NCBI RefSeq assembly: GCF_021462525.1
Contig: NZ_JAKEDT010000001.1
Location: forward strand, 1 to 55,930
DNA from: Thermus caliditerrae
GTDB lineage: Bacteria; Deinococcota; Deinococci; Deinococcales; Thermaceae
Direction of reading: 5' to 3'
DNA: 55,930 nt
Shown here: positions 1 through 9,621 of the stretch, in pieces
Position numbering within the stretch: the stretch's first letter is position 1
Layout of the letters: each line of letters starts with the position of its first letter
Made by a program: the position numbers and the translations under genes
Notes under the pieces: generated by a model
Told to the model about the DNA's origin: nothing
What the model saw: the letters and a program-made list of their open reading frames with translations, nothing else
Databases searched by the model: none

Positions 1-75
1 TACCAGATACGGGCTGCGCCCGCAAGGGGAGATTTACCACGAAACGGAGATGTGGGTAAAGTCCTGGTATTCTCC

Positions 76-105
76 TTGGACAACCCGGGCCAAGTATGTT
101 ATCCT
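76..105 (+). promoter_or_regulatory. Possible carB promoter
   Basis: A TTGGAC -35-like hexamer (76-81) and a TATCCT -10-like hexamer (100-105) are 18 bases apart, which would start transcription about 10 bases before the carB ATG. No good ribosome site precedes carB, so a very short leader is plausible. Apart from this I recognise nothing in bases 1-122; the frames open across it resemble no protein I know. Confidence 0.35.
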
Positions 106-122
106 CGCCCATTGGGTGCGCG

Positions 123-3100
123 ATGCCGCCGAGAAGAGACCTCAAGAAAATCCTCATCATCGGTTCCGGGCCCATCACCATCGGCCAGGCTGCGGAGTTC
201 GACTACTCGGGCACCCAGGCGGTGAAGGCCCTCAGGGGAGCGGGGTACGAGGCCATCCTGGTGAACTCCAACCCCGCCACCATCATGACCGATCCCGAGC
301 TGGCCGAACGCACCTACCTGGAGCCCCTCACCCTGGAGTACTTGGAAAAGGTTATCGCCAAGGAGCGCCCGGATGCCCTTCTCCCCACCTTGGGGGGGCA
401 GACCGCCTTGAACCTCTCCATGGCCCTTCACGAGGAAGGGGTCCTTGCCCGCTACGGGGTGGAGCTTATCGGGGCCAAGGCCGAGGCCATCAGAAAGGGA
501 GAGGACCGGGAGGAGTTCCAAAAGGCCATGCGCAAGATCGGCCTCGAGGTGCCTCGAGGCCAGATGGTGTCCAGCGTGGAGGAGGGCCTCCACTTCGCCC
601 GGGAGGTGGGCTACCCTGTGGTGGTCCGCCCCTCCTTCACCCTGGGGGGCACCGGGGGCGGCATCGCGCGCAGCGAGGCGGAGCTCAGGGAGGTCCTGGG
701 CCGGGGACTCCTCCTTTCCCCGGTACACACCGCCTTGGTGGAGGAATCGGTTCTGGGCTGGAAGGAGTTTGAGCTGGAGGTGATGCGGGACCATGCGGAC
801 ACCGTGGTCATCATCACCAGCATCGAGAACGTGGACCCCATGGGGGTCCACACCGGGGACTCCATCACCGTGGCCCCCGCCCAGACCCTCTCCGACGCTG
901 ACTATCAGCGCATGCGGGACGCGGCCAAGGCGGTGATCCGGGAGATCGGGGTGGACACCGGGGGCTCCAACATCCAGTTCGCCGTGAACCCCAAGACGGG
1001 CCGTCAGGTGGTCATCGAGATGAACCCCCGGGTTTCCCGCTCCAGCGCCCTGGCCTCCAAGGCCACGGGCTTCCCCATCGCCAAGATCGCCGCCCTCTTG
1101 GCGGTGGGCTACCGCCTGGACGAGCTCCCCAACGACATCACCCGCAAGACCCCCGCCTCCTTTGAGCCCACCATCGACTACGTGGTGGTGAAGATCCCCC
1201 GCTTTGCCTTCGAGAAGTTCCAAGACCTTCCCAACACTCTGGGAGGTCTCAAGGACGAACTCGGCACCCAGATGCGCTCCGTGGGGGAGGTGATGGCCAT
1301 CGGCCGCACCTTCAAGGAAGCCCTCCTGAAGGCCCTGAGGGGTCTGGAACGTGACGTCAGGGCCTTGGCCCAGGTGCGCACCGAGGACCTGGAGCGAAAG
1401 CTCTACCCCAACCCCGACCGCATTTACGCCGTCTTGGAACTCCTCCGGCGAGGAATGAGCGTGGAGGAGCTCCACCAGGCCACCCGCATCGACCCCTGGT
1501 TTTTGCATCAAATCCAGGAGATTGTGGAGGCCGAGGAGTGGCTCAGGTCCCACCCCCCCAAGGACCGGGAGGACTGGCGCTTTTACAAGGGCCTGGGCCT
1601 CACCGACGCCCGCATGGGGGAGCTTCTGGGTAAAGGGGAAAGGGAGGTTCGCAGGGAGCGGAAGGCCTTGGGCGTGGCCCCCGTGTACAAGACCGTGGAC
1701 ACCTGCGCTGCGGAGTTTGAGGCCTACACCCCCTACCACTACTCCACCTACGAGCTGGAGGACGAGGTCTGGCCCACCCAGAAGCCCAAGGTGGTGATCT
1801 TGGGCTCCGGGCCCATCCGCATCGGCCAGGGAGTGGAGTTCGACTACGCCACCGTGCACGCGGTCTGGGCCCTGAAGGAAGCGGGGTACGAAACCATCAT
1901 GGTGAACTCCAACCCCGAAACGGTGTCCACGGATTACGACACCGCCGACCGCCTTTACTTTGAGCCCCTTACCCTGGAAGATGTCCTGAACCTGGTGGAT
2001 CACGAGAAGCCCCTGGGGGTCATCGCCACCCTGGGCGGGCAGACGCCCCTAAAGCTGGCCAAGGGGTTGGAGGAGGCCGGGGTGAAGCTCCTCGGCACCC
2101 CCTTCGCCGCCATCCACCGGGCGGAGGACCGCGAGGAGTTCAACCGCCTCTGCCGGGAGCTTTCCATCCCCCAGCCCGAGGGAAGGGTGGCCGCCACCCC
2201 CGAGGAAGCCCTAAGGCTTGCGGAAGAGGTGGGCTACCCCCTCCTGGCCCGGCCCAGCTACGTGCTGGGGGGACGGGCCATGCGGGTTCTCTATAGCCAA
2301 GAGGAGCTGGTGCGCTACCTGGAGGAGGTCTACGAGCCCCTCCAGGAGAGGCCCTCTATCCTCCTGGACCGCTACCTGGAAGGGGCCGTGGAGCTGGACG
2401 TGGACGCCCTCTCAGATGGAGCGGAGGTGATGATCGCCGGGGTGATGGAGCACGTGGAGCGGGCCGGGGTCCACTCCGGGGACTCGGCCACGGTCCTTCC
2501 CCCGGTCCACCTCTCCCCTGAGGCCCTGAGCAAGGTGAAGGACTACACCCGCAAGCTGGCCCTGGCCCTGGGGGTGCGGGGGCTTCTCAACGTGCAGTAC
2601 GCGGTGTTGGGGGAGGAGGTCTACATCCTCGAGGCCAACCCCCGCGCCAGCCGCACCGTGCCCTTCGTGTCCAAGGCCATCGGGGTGCCCCTGGCCAAGC
2701 TGGCGGCCCTCATCGCCGTGGGGAAGACGCTAAAGGAGCTCGGCGTCCAAAACCTGGACCCCGTGCCCCCCTACTACGCCGCCAAGGAGGTTCTCATCCC
2801 CTGGATCAAGTTCCCCGGGGTGATCCCCGTCCTGGGCCCGGAGATGCGCTCCACGGGAGAGAGCATGGGCATCGATGAAGACCCCTACCTGGCCTACTAC
2901 AAGGCGGAGCTGGGGGCCGGGCAAAGGCTTCCCCTAACGGGCCGGGTGCGCTTCCTGGCGGACGGCTTGCCGGAAAAGGAGGCCGGGCGGCTGGAGGAGC
3001 TCCGCCAAGCGTACCTGGAAGCGGGCTTCACCCTGACCGAGGCGGACTACGACCTCCTCATCAGCCCCACCCCCCACCCCGAGCTGAGGCGGGCGGTGGA

Positions 3101-3230
3101 GCGGGGGCTTCCCTTCATCACCACCCTGGAGGGGGCCTGGTGGAGCCTAAAGGCCATCCTGAGGGCCCGGGAAAAGGGCATGGAAGCCCGCAGCCTCCAG
3201 GAGTGGCACGGGGTCCTGCGGGGAGCCTGA
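123..3230 (+). CDS. carB: Carbamoyl-phosphate synthase large subunit
   Basis: Makes carbamoyl phosphate from bicarbonate, ammonia delivered by CarA, and two ATP, feeding pyrimidine and arginine synthesis in the cytoplasm. The 1035-residue product has the family's internal duplication: one ATP-grasp half begins with GSGPITIGQ at residue 14 and the second with GSGPIRIGQ at residue 561. A shorter MGS-like allosteric domain follows from about residue 930. Length is normal for the family. I chose the ATG at 123 (MPPRRDLKK) because the domain starts directly after it; the ATG at 96 in the same frame adds nine residues that look unrelated. carA is not in the window. Confidence 0.97.
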   Translation: MPPRRDLKKILIIGSGPITIGQAAEFDYSGTQAVKALRGAGYEAILVNSNPATIMTDPELAERTYLEPLTLEYLEKVIAKERPDALLPTLGGQTALNLSMALHEEGVLARYGVELIGAKAEAIRKGEDREEFQKAMRKIGLEVPRGQMVSSVEEGLHFAREVGYPVVVRPSFTLGGTGGGIARSEAELREVLGRGLLLSPVHTALVEESVLGWKEFELEVMRDHADTVVIITSIENVDPMGVHTGDSITVAPAQTLSDADYQRMRDAAKAVIREIGVDTGGSNIQFAVNPKTGRQVVIEMNPRVSRSSALASKATGFPIAKIAALLAVGYRLDELPNDITRKTPASFEPTIDYVVVKIPRFAFEKFQDLPNTLGGLKDELGTQMRSVGEVMAIGRTFKEALLKALRGLERDVRALAQVRTEDLERKLYPNPDRIYAVLELLRRGMSVEELHQATRIDPWFLHQIQEIVEAEEWLRSHPPKDREDWRFYKGLGLTDARMGELLGKGEREVRRERKALGVAPVYKTVDTCAAEFEAYTPYHYSTYELEDEVWPTQKPKVVILGSGPIRIGQGVEFDYATVHAVWALKEAGYETIMVNSNPETVSTDYDTADRLYFEPLTLEDVLNLVDHEKPLGVIATLGGQTPLKLAKGLEEAGVKLLGTPFAAIHRAEDREEFNRLCRELSIPQPEGRVAATPEEALRLAEEVGYPLLARPSYVLGGRAMRVLYSQEELVRYLEEVYEPLQERPSILLDRYLEGAVELDVDALSDGAEVMIAGVMEHVERAGVHSGDSATVLPPVHLSPEALSKVKDYTRKLALALGVRGLLNVQYAVLGEEVYILEANPRASRTVPFVSKAIGVPLAKLAALIAVGKTLKELGVQNLDPVPPYYAAKEVLIPWIKFPGVIPVLGPEMRSTGESMGIDEDPYLAYYKAELGAGQRLPLTGRVRFLADGLPEKEAGRLEELRQAYLEAGFTLTEADYDLLISPTPHPELRRAVERGLPFITTLEGAWWSLKAILRAREKGMEARSLQEWHGVLRGA

Positions 3231-3255
3231 GCCCTAGGTGTAGAATGACGAGCAA

Positions 3256-3585
3256 ATGAAGCTCATCGTGGCCATCGTGCAGGACACCGACGCCCCTGGG
3301 CTCACCAAGGCCCTCCTGGAACGGGGCTTGCAGTCCACCAAGCTGGCCTCCACCGGGGGCTTTCTCCGGGAGGGGAACACCACCTTGCTCATCGGCCTCG
3401 AGGACGAGCGGGTGGAGGAGGTCTTGGACCTCATCCGGGAAAAGTGCCGCACCCGCACCCGGCTGGTCACCCGGGGCTTCCCACTCTCCGAGGCCCCGGA
3501 CCCCTTCCTGGCCCAGCCCGTGGAGGTGCAGGTGGGCGGAGCGGTGGTCTTCGTCCTGCCGGTGGAGGGGTTTTTCAAGGTATGA
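3256..3585 (+). CDS. darA: PII-like cyclic-di-AMP receptor family protein
   Basis: A 109-residue protein of the DarA/PstA (DUF970) family, PII-like trimers that bind cyclic di-AMP in Firmicutes. The family pattern is visible: MKLIVAIVQDTDA at the N-terminus, then a glycine-rich loop segment (STGGFLREGNTTLLIG, about 33-48) and an RTRLVTRG stretch before the last strands. A TAGAAT -10-like box lies at 3241-3246, nine bases before the ATG. Its stop overlaps the start of the next gene by four bases, so it heads the dsbA-like, trmI, rqcH run. Family membership is clear; that it binds cyclic di-AMP in this organism is inferred. Confidence 0.85.
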   Translation: MKLIVAIVQDTDAPGLTKALLERGLQSTKLASTGGFLREGNTTLLIGLEDERVEEVLDLIREKCRTRTRLVTRGFPLSEAPDPFLAQPVEVQVGGAVVFVLPVEGFFKV

Positions 3586-4439
3586 GGGCCCTGGTCCCCC
3601 TCCTCTTCCTGGGGCTTGCCCTGGCCCAGGTAGCCAAGCCGGTGGAGACCTTCCAGAAAGCCCTGGGATCCCTGCCTCCAGGGGGCAAGGTGGAGGTAGA
3701 AAGCCGAAACGGCCGCCTCCTGGCGGCCACCTACCAGGGCCCCAAGAACGCCGCTTTCCTGGCCCAGATGGTGGAGAAGGCCACGGGGGAAGCCTTTGGC
3801 CCTGCCCTCCTAGACTGGTACGCCAAGAACGCCAAGGCCCTCGAGGGCCAGCGCCTGGTGCTGAACCTGGGGGAGGCCTACACCCTGGAGCTCGCCCTCA
3901 CCGAGCCTATGCGGGCCCGCATCGCCCCCAAGCAGGTGTCGGAAAGCGCCTTCGGCCAGGACCGGCTGGTCCTGGGAAAGGGAGGCCCCCTCTTAAGGGT
4001 CTTCTCCGACTTCCAGTGCCCCTACTGCCAGCGCCTGGCGCAGACGGTCCTTCCCCGGCTCAAGGCCCTGGCGGAAAAGGGAGAGGTGCGGGTGAGCTAC
4101 CGCCACTTCCCCCTCAAGGAGATCCACCCCGAAGCCTTGCCCGCGGCCATGGCCTCCGAGTGCGCCCACCGCCAGGGGGCCTTCTGGGCCTACCACGACC
4201 GCCTCATGCAAGGCCGCCTTGGGGACTACCTGGGCCTAGCCCGATCCCTCGGGCTCGATGAAAAGGCTTTCTTGGCCTGCCTGCAGGACCCGAAGGTCAA
4301 GGAAGAAGTGGAGGGGGAGCGGGCTCTTGCCCTGCGCCTGGGCCTGCGGGGCACGCCCACGGTCTTTGCTGGGCCCTTCCGGGTGCCGAACCCCTTTGAC
4401 CTAGAGCAGGTGCTGGACTACCTGGCCCTCGCCCGCTAA
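3582..4439 (+). CDS. Secreted DsbA/DsbG-like thioredoxin-fold protein
   Basis: Probable periplasmic thiol-disulphide oxidoreductase. The 285-residue product begins with a signal peptide (hydrophobic residues 2-14, AQ at 15-16), has a poorly conserved segment of about 110 residues, then a thioredoxin domain with the redox motif CPYC at 146-149 and the cis-proline motif RGTPTVF near the C-terminus. The DsbA-type helical insert lies between them. The ATG at 3582 overlaps the upstream stop (ATGA). The N-terminal segment may be a dimerisation region as in DsbG/DsbC; that is inference. Whether it oxidises, isomerises or reduces substrates cannot be told from sequence. Confidence 0.85.
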   Translation: MRALVPLLFLGLALAQVAKPVETFQKALGSLPPGGKVEVESRNGRLLAATYQGPKNAAFLAQMVEKATGEAFGPALLDWYAKNAKALEGQRLVLNLGEAYTLELALTEPMRARIAPKQVSESAFGQDRLVLGKGGPLLRVFSDFQCPYCQRLAQTVLPRLKALAEKGEVRVSYRHFPLKEIHPEALPAAMASECAHRQGAFWAYHDRLMQGRLGDYLGLARSLGLDEKAFLACLQDPKVKEEVEGERALALRLGLRGTPTVFAGPFRVPNPFDLEQVLDYLALAR

Positions 4440-4440
4440 A

Positions 4441-5214
4441 GTGGGCGGGGTGGAGGGCGAGCTTTTTCTCCTCAAGGACGGCAAAGGCCGCGCCTTCCTG
4501 GTGCGCCTCCGAGCGGGTGGGGTCTTCCACCACCACCGGGGGACGGTCACCCACGACGCCATCGCCCAGGCAGGCCCTGGGGGGAGGGTCTACACCCACC
4601 TGGGCGAGCCCCTCTCCGTCCACCGCCCCACCCTGGAGGAGTACGTCCTGCACATGCGCCGAAGCGCCACCCCCACCTACCCTAAGGACGCCAGCGCCAT
4701 CCTCACCCTCTTAGACCTCACCCCGGGGATGCGGGTCCTCGAGGCGGGCACGGGCTCAGGGGGCCTCACCCTCTTCCTGGCCCGGGCGGTGGGCAAGGAG
4801 GGGCTGGTGGAAAGCTACGAACGGCGCCCCCAGCACCTAGCCCAGGCGGAGCAAAACGTCCGCGCCTTCTGGCAGGTGGAAAACGTCCGCTTCCACCTTG
4901 GGGGCCTGGAGGAGGCCGAGCTGGCGCCTGAAAGCTTCCACGGGGTGGCCCTGGACCTCATGGAGCCCTGGAAGGTCTTGGAAAAGGCCACAAGCGCCCT
5001 CATGCCCGACCGCTTTCTGGTAGCCTACCTGCCCAACATCACCCAGGTGCTGGAGCTGGTACAAAGGGCAGAGGGCCTGCCCCTCAAGCTGGAGCGGGTC
5101 CTGGAGGTGGCCTGGCGGGAGTGGGAGGTCCGGCTTCCCGTGGCCCACCCCCGCTTCCAACAGGTGGGGCACACGGCCTTTTTGGTGGCCTTTAGGAAAT
5201 GGAAGGGCTCCTGA
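4441..5214 (+). CDS. trmI: tRNA (adenine-58-N1) methyltransferase TrmI
   Basis: Methylates N1 of adenine 58 in the T-loop of tRNAs, a modification needed for growth at high temperature in Thermus. The 257-residue product has an N-terminal beta-rich domain and a Rossmann methyltransferase domain with the SAM motif VLEAGTGSGG near residue 100. It resembles T. thermophilus TrmI throughout. The GTG at 4441 lies one base after the upstream stop; an in-frame GTG at 4450 (EGELFLL) is an equally possible start. The gene overlaps rqcH by 16 bases. Confidence 0.93.
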   Translation: MGGVEGELFLLKDGKGRAFLVRLRAGGVFHHHRGTVTHDAIAQAGPGGRVYTHLGEPLSVHRPTLEEYVLHMRRSATPTYPKDASAILTLLDLTPGMRVLEAGTGSGGLTLFLARAVGKEGLVESYERRPQHLAQAEQNVRAFWQVENVRFHLGGLEEAELAPESFHGVALDLMEPWKVLEKATSALMPDRFLVAYLPNITQVLELVQRAEGLPLKLERVLEVAWREWEVRLPVAHPRFQQVGHTAFLVAFRKWKGS

Positions 5215-6752
5215 TCCACGCCCTGTTGCGGGAGCTCGCCCCCGAGCTCCCCGCCCAAAACCTGGGCCTGGCCTTCCCCGACGAGGGGAGCCTGGCCGTC
5301 CTCCTCAAAGGCCGCTCGGGGCGCATCTTCAACCTGGTCCTCCGTTACCGCCCCCCAAGCCCCAGCCTGGTCCTGGAGGAGGGCACCCTTCTCGGGGAGC
5401 CCAAAACCCCCTTCCAGCGCCAGCTTTGGGCCCGGGCGAAGGGGCCCCTGATGGAGGCAGAGCAGCTCAAGCTGGACCGGGTGGTCCTCCTCCGCTTCGC
5501 CGGGGAGAAGGGCTTCGTGGACACCCCCCCTTCCACCCTGGTCTTTGAGGCCACGGGCCGGAACGCCAACCTCCTCCTCCTGGACGAGGCGGGCCGCATC
5601 CTGGGGGTGGACCGGGTCATCACCCAAGAGGTGAACCGCTACCGGGAACTCAGGCCCGGCCTCCCCTACACCCCTCCCCCCCCTTACGAGAAGCTGGACC
5701 CCCGCACCCTGAAGGCGGAAGACCTCAGGCCCCTCCTGGGCCGGCCCCTCAAGGAGGTGGTGCGCCACGTGGACGGGGTGGGCCTCGAGCTCATGCGGGA
5801 GCTGGCCCGCCGGGCGGGCCTCACCCCGGAAACCCCCCTGGACGAGGCCGCCCTGGAAAGGGTCTTCCAGGCCCTTAAGGGCCTGGTGGAAGACCCCGCC
5901 CTGCGCACCGCCTTGACGGAGGAGCTCCGGGCGAAGTGGGCGGAGGAGGAGAAGGAGGCCCTGAGAAAGCCCCTCCTCGAGGCCCTGGAAAGGGAGCGGA
6001 AGACCCTTTTGGCCCGGCTCGCCGACTACCAAAGGGCCCTGGACCGCCTGGAGGAGGCGGCAGCGCTCCGCCAAAAGGCCGACCTCCTCCTGGCCCGGCT
6101 TAAGGAGGTGCCCAAGGGGGCCGAAAAGGTGGTGCTGGAAGGGTTCGACGGGAAGCCGGTGGAGGTTGCCCTGGACCCCACCCTCTCCCCCCAGGAGAAC
6201 GCAAAGAAGCTCTACGAAAGGGCCCGGCGCCTGGAGGCGCTGGCAGAAAGGGCCCTGGACCTCATCCCCAAGACGGAGGCCAAGGTGCAGGCCCTCGAGG
6301 GGGAGATGGCCCGCCTCCGCCAGGCGGACCTCGCCGAGCTTCTCGCCCTCACGCGAAAGCCCAGGGAAGGGAAAGGCCCCAAGGTGGGCCTGCGCTACAC
6401 CTCCCCTTCAGGCTTTGCCGTGTGGGTGGGCAGAAACGCCAAGGAAAACGACCTCCTCACCACCCGCATGGCCCACTCCGAAGACCTGTGGTTCCACGCT
6501 CAAGGGGTGCCGGGAAGCCACGTGATCCTGAAGGTGGAAGGCCAAAACCCACCCCTGGAGGACCTCCTCTTCGCCGCCAGGCTGGCCGCCTACCACTCCA
6601 AGGCCCGGGGAGAGGCCCAGGTGCCTGTGGACTACACCCGCAAAAAGCACGTGTGGCGCCCCAGGAAGGCGGCACCCGGCCAGGTGCTCTACACCCACGC
6701 CAAGACCCTCTTCGTGGAGGGGGCGCTTCCTCAAGAAGGAGGCGAAGGGTAA
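5199..6752 (+). CDS. rqcH: Rqc2/RqcH-family NFACT protein
   Basis: Ribosome-quality-control factor: in bacteria RqcH binds stalled 50S subunits still carrying peptidyl-tRNA and directs C-terminal alanine tailing. The 517 residues show NFACT-N (from [17 protein letters not shown]), a helix-hairpin-helix region, a central coiled coil (about 240-390, rich in E, R, A and L) and a C-terminal NFACT-R domain with [19 protein letters not shown]. Older annotation calls this family fibronectin-binding protein. It starts inside trmI, so translation is probably coupled, and co-transcription with a tRNA methyltransferase fits a translation role. Confidence 0.88.
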   Translation: MEGLLIHALLRELAPELPAQNLGLAFPDEGSLAVLLKGRSGRIFNLVLRYRPPSPSLVLEEGTLLGEPKTPFQRQLWARAKGPLMEAEQLKLDRVVLLRFAGEKGFVDTPPSTLVFEATGRNANLLLLDEAGRILGVDRVITQEVNRYRELRPGLPYTPPPPYEKLDPRTLKAEDLRPLLGRPLKEVVRHVDGVGLELMRELARRAGLTPETPLDEAALERVFQALKGLVEDPALRTALTEELRAKWAEEEKEALRKPLLEALERERKTLLARLADYQRALDRLEEAAALRQKADLLLARLKEVPKGAEKVVLEGFDGKPVEVALDPTLSPQENAKKLYERARRLEALAERALDLIPKTEAKVQALEGEMARLRQADLAELLALTRKPREGKGPKVGLRYTSPSGFAVWVGRNAKENDLLTTRMAHSEDLWFHAQGVPGSHVILKVEGQNPPLEDLLFAARLAAYHSKARGEAQVPVDYTRKKHVWRPRKAAPGQVLYTHAKTLFVEGALPQEGGEG

Positions 6753-6763
6753 ACTTGACCTTT

Positions 6764-7126
6764 GTGAAAAGGGTCATGTTCCACGCCAAGATCCACCGGG
6801 CCACGGTAACCCACGCAGACCTACACTATGTGGGCTCGGTTACCGTGGACCAGGATCTTTTGGATGCCGCCGGCATCCTGCCCTACGAACAGGTGGATAT
6901 CTACGACATCACCAACGGGGCCCGGCTCACCACCTACGCCTTGCCCGGGGAGCGGGGCTCGGGAGTGGTGCAGATCAACGGAGCCGCCGCCCATCTGGTG
7001 CGCCCTGGGGACCTGGTGATCCTGGTGGCCTACGGGGTCTTCGAGGAGGAGGAGGCCAAAGGCCTCAAGCCCAAGGTGGTGCTGGTGGACGAGAAAAACC
7101 GCATCCTGGAGGTGCGCGAAGGGTGA
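6764..7126 (+). CDS. panD: Aspartate 1-decarboxylase
   Basis: Pyruvoyl enzyme that decarboxylates aspartate to beta-alanine for pantothenate and CoA. The 120-residue proenzyme carries the self-cleavage site Gly24-Ser25 in HYVGSVTV, the active-site [13 protein letters not shown] block and the [12 protein letters not shown] motif. I chose the GTG at 6764 ([14 protein letters not shown]) because family members start just there. A TAAACT box at 6750-6755, overlapping the rqcH stop, sits eight bases upstream and could drive a leaderless transcript. The 3' end overlaps the next gene by four bases. Confidence 0.95.
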   Translation: MKRVMFHAKIHRATVTHADLHYVGSVTVDQDLLDAAGILPYEQVDIYDITNGARLTTYALPGERGSGVVQINGAAAHLVRPGDLVILVAYGVFEEEEAKGLKPKVVLVDEKNRILEVREG

Positions 7127-7971
7127 GGCGCCTCCGGCTCTACCTGGAGCTTTTGCGCTTTGAGCACACCCTCTTCGCCCTCCCCTTCGCCTACGGGGGG
7201 ATGCTCCTGGCGGCGGGGGGCTGGCCCGGGGGGCGCACCTTTCTCCTGGTCACCCTGGCCATGGTGGGGGCCAGGACCATGGCCATGGCCCTGAACCGCC
7301 TGATCGACTGGCGGATCGACGCCCTGAACCCCCGCACGCAAAACCGCCACCTGCCCCAGGGGCTGGTGAAGCCTGGGGAAACTCTTTTCCTGGCCCTCTT
7401 AGGCCTTGCCCTTCTGGTCTACGCGGGCCTGGCCCTGAACCCCCTCACCGCCAGGCTCCTTCCCGTAGCGGTCTTTTTCCTCACCCTCTACAGCTACACC
7501 AAGCGCTTCACCTGGCTCTGCCACTACGTCCTGGGCCTCACCATTGGGGCGGCGGCCGCGGGGGGGTGGATCGCGGTCACGGGGAGCTTCCACCCCACCG
7601 CCTACGCCCTTTGGGCCGGGGTGGGGCTTTGGATCGCGGGGTTCGACATCCTCTACGCCACCCAGGACTACGCCTTTGACCGGGCCTACGGGGTGAAGAG
7701 CATCCCCGCCCGCTTCGGCATCCCCTTGGCCCTCTGGATCGCCCGGGCCACCCACCTCCTGGCCTGGCTGGCCTTTCTCTTGGCGGGCCTGGGCTACGGG
7801 GCGGGGGCGTGGTACTACCTGGGCCTGGTTCTGGTGGGCCTCCTCTTGGTCCTGGAGCATCGGCTGGTCTCCCCCGAGGACCTCTCCCGGGTGGACGTGG
7901 CCTTCTTCCAGGCCAACGTGGGGGTGAGCCTGGGGATGTTTCTCTTTATCGTCCTGGACCTCTTTCTCTGA
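7123..7971 (+). CDS. mqnP: UbiA-family prenyltransferase of menaquinone synthesis
   Basis: Membrane prenyltransferase that attaches the polyprenyl chain to the aromatic quinone precursor. The 282-residue product has about eight transmembrane helices and both aspartate-rich motifs of the family: NRLIDWRID (about 65-73) and [12 protein letters not shown] (about 184-195), which bind the Mg-diphosphate. Thermus makes menaquinone, and the family closest to this sequence is the futalosine-route MqnP type. That assignment rests on organism knowledge; UbiA or MenA labels are possible. GTG start overlapping the panD stop. Confidence 0.85.
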   Translation: MRRLRLYLELLRFEHTLFALPFAYGGMLLAAGGWPGGRTFLLVTLAMVGARTMAMALNRLIDWRIDALNPRTQNRHLPQGLVKPGETLFLALLGLALLVYAGLALNPLTARLLPVAVFFLTLYSYTKRFTWLCHYVLGLTIGAAAAGGWIAVTGSFHPTAYALWAGVGLWIAGFDILYATQDYAFDRAYGVKSIPARFGIPLALWIARATHLLAWLAFLLAGLGYGAGAWYYLGLVLVGLLLVLEHRLVSPEDLSRVDVAFFQANVGVSLGMFLFIVLDLFL

Positions 7972-7984
7972 GGGCGTCCCGGGG

Positions 7985-7990
7985 TAGGCT
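7985..7990 (+). promoter_or_regulatory. TANNNT box for leaderless start of the YwlG-family gene
   Basis: TAGGCT followed by six bases and then the ATG at 7997, with no purine-rich ribosome site closer than the start. No good -35 hexamer is visible. Confidence 0.45.
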
Positions 7991-7996
7991 GAGGGC

Positions 7997-8587
7997 ATGG
8001 AGGGGATCCGCAAGGCCGCAGAGAGGGCCATCCGGGAGTACCTGGAGCTCTTCCCCATGGAGCGGGGAAGCCTCTTCGTTCTGGGGGGCTCCACCAGCGA
8101 GGTTTTGGGGGAGAAGGTGGGGACGAGGCCGAGCCTCGAGGCCGCCGAGGCCATCCTGGAAGGCCTCCTTCCCCCCTTGTTGGAGCGGGGAATATGGGTG
8201 GCGGTCCAGGGGTGCGAGCATCTGAACCGGGCCCTGGTGGTGGAGCGGGAAGCCGCCCGGGCCTATGGTCTGGAGGAGGTCACGGTCTATCCCCACCCCA
8301 AGGCGGGGGGTAGCCTGGCCACCGCCGCCTTCTTGCGCTTCCAAGACCCGGTGATGGTGGAATCCCTCAAGGCCCAGGCCCACGGGGGGATGGACGTGGG
8401 CGGGGTGCTGATCGGCATGCACCTGCGCCCGGTGGCCGTGCCCCTCCGGCTTTCCCAGCAGCGGATCGGGGAGGCGGTGCTCCTCGCCGCCAAGACCCGG
8501 CCCAAGCTGGTGGGCGGGGCCAGGGCGGTCTACACCCGGGAGGAGATGCTCAGGAAGCTGGAAGAATATCGGCAAAGGCTTCGCTGA
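7997..8587 (+). CDS. YwlG/UPF0340 (DUF436) family protein
   Basis: Conserved protein of unknown function, 196 residues, typical full length for the family. Recognisable blocks are GGSTSEVLGEKVG (about 30-42), QGCEHLNRALVVE (about 74-86) and HGGMDVGGVLIGMHLRPV (about 130-147). Some members are annotated as thiamine- or aminoglycoside-related without firm proof, so I give no function. The last 38 bases overlap the convergent aminotransferase gene, which leaves no room for a separate terminator. Confidence 0.85.
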   Translation: MEGIRKAAERAIREYLELFPMERGSLFVLGGSTSEVLGEKVGTRPSLEAAEAILEGLLPPLLERGIWVAVQGCEHLNRALVVEREAARAYGLEEVTVYPHPKAGGSLATAAFLRFQDPVMVESLKAQAHGGMDVGGVLIGMHLRPVAVPLRLSQQRIGEAVLLAAKTRPKLVGGARAVYTREEMLRKLEEYRQRLR

Positions 8588-9608
8588 AAAGGGCCGCCAC
8601 CCCCAGGGCTTCGTAGCGGTCGTAGTGGCCCATGAGGGAAAGGCGGAAGATCTTGCCCTTGAGGGGCCCCTGCCCCCCGGCGATGACCGCGTGGCGGCGG
8701 GCGAAGGCCTCCTTTACCGCCTTGTAAGGCACCCCCTCCGGCAGGTGGAAGGCGGCCACCGCCGGGCTCCTCGCCTCGGGCACCGCCAAGAGGCCCAGCT
8801 CCTCCCCCACCTGGTAGAGGAGGTCGTTCTGCCAGGCCTTGAGGGCCAAGTGCTCCTCCAGCCGGGGCAGAACCTCCTCCAAGACCGCGGCCACCGCCCC
8901 CACCAGGTTGATGGCCGGGGTCCAGGCGCTCTCCCCTTCCCGCTGGGCCTTGAGTTCCCGGGAGAGGTCCAGGTAGTAGCCCCGAGGGCGCAAACGTTCC
9001 AAGGCCCTTGGGCTTAGGGCCACGAAGCCGAGCCCCGGGGGGCACATGAGGCCCTTCTGGCTCCCGGAGGCCGCGGCGTCTACTCCCCAGGCCTCGAGGG
9101 CCACCTCCCGCACCAAAAGGCTCGTGACCATGTCCGCCCCCACCAGGCCCCCGGGGTTAGCCTCCTTGAAGGCCTGGGCCAGGGCGGGAAGGTCGGCCAG
9201 GGCCCCGGTGGAGGTCTCGGAGTGGACCAGGAGGAGGCCCGCATACCCTGGCCTAGCCACCCTCTCCGGGGTGGGCACCTTTCCGTAGGGAAGCTCCAGG
9301 CGGTCCACCACGAGGCTGGCGCTTTCCGCGATCTCGGCGAAGCGCTCGGAGAACTTGCCGTAGACGGGCACCAGCACCCTTTCCCCAGGGGCGAAGAGGT
9401 TCAGGACCAAAGCCTCCATGGCCAGGGTACCGCTTCCCGTGAGGATCAGGACCTCTCCTTGCGTGCGGAAGGCCTCCCGGAGGAGGGTGCGGGCCTTGAG
9501 GAAAAGCTCCCGGGCGGGCTCGGTGCGGTGGTGAAGCTGGGGGCGGGCCAGGGCCTCCAGGGCCTTGGGGTGGAGCCTGACGGGTCCGGGGGTGAGGAGC
9601 CAGTCCAT
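8550..9608 (-). CDS. Class V aminotransferase, serine-pyruvate/alanine-glyoxylate type
   Basis: PLP enzyme of 352 residues in the serine:pyruvate / alanine:glyoxylate aminotransferase group. Visible features are the N-terminal LLTPGPVRLHP, a TGSGTLAMEA phosphate-binding turn near residue 58, and the PLP lysine in GSQKGLMCPPG (about residue 184). The substrate cannot be fixed from sequence. ATG at 9608; an upstream reading frame exists but lies inside the neighbouring gene. It is ten bases downstream of the hydrogenase-like operon, yet a TAAGCT box seven bases before its ATG suggests it can also be transcribed on its own. Confidence 0.88.
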   Translation of the reverse strand: MDWLLTPGPVRLHPKALEALARPQLHHRTEPARELFLKARTLLREAFRTQGEVLILTGSGTLAMEALVLNLFAPGERVLVPVYGKFSERFAEIAESASLVVDRLELPYGKVPTPERVARPGYAGLLLVHSETSTGALADLPALAQAFKEANPGGLVGADMVTSLLVREVALEAWGVDAAASGSQKGLMCPPGLGFVALSPRALERLRPRGYYLDLSRELKAQREGESAWTPAINLVGAVAAVLEEVLPRLEEHLALKAWQNDLLYQVGEELGLLAVPEARSPAVAAFHLPEGVPYKAVKEAFARRHAVIAGGQGPLKGKIFRLSLMGHYDRYEALGVAALFSEAFADILPAS

Positions 9609-9615
9609 GGGGAAA

Positions 9616-9621
9616 AGCTTA
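9616..9621 (-). promoter_or_regulatory. TANNNT box before the aminotransferase
   Basis: On the minus strand TAAGCT overlaps the stop codon of the upstream gene and lies seven bases before the ATG at 9608. No ribosome site is present, which fits a leaderless start. Confidence 0.4.

Noticed and set aside
50-772. 240-residue frame at the window start
   Set aside because: It overlaps carB in another frame and becomes G-, R- and P-rich from residue 30 onward.
99-2003. 634-residue open frame antisense to carB
   Set aside because: High GC leaves the opposite strand free of stops. The translation is low-complexity and rich in G, H and L, and carB covers the whole stretch.
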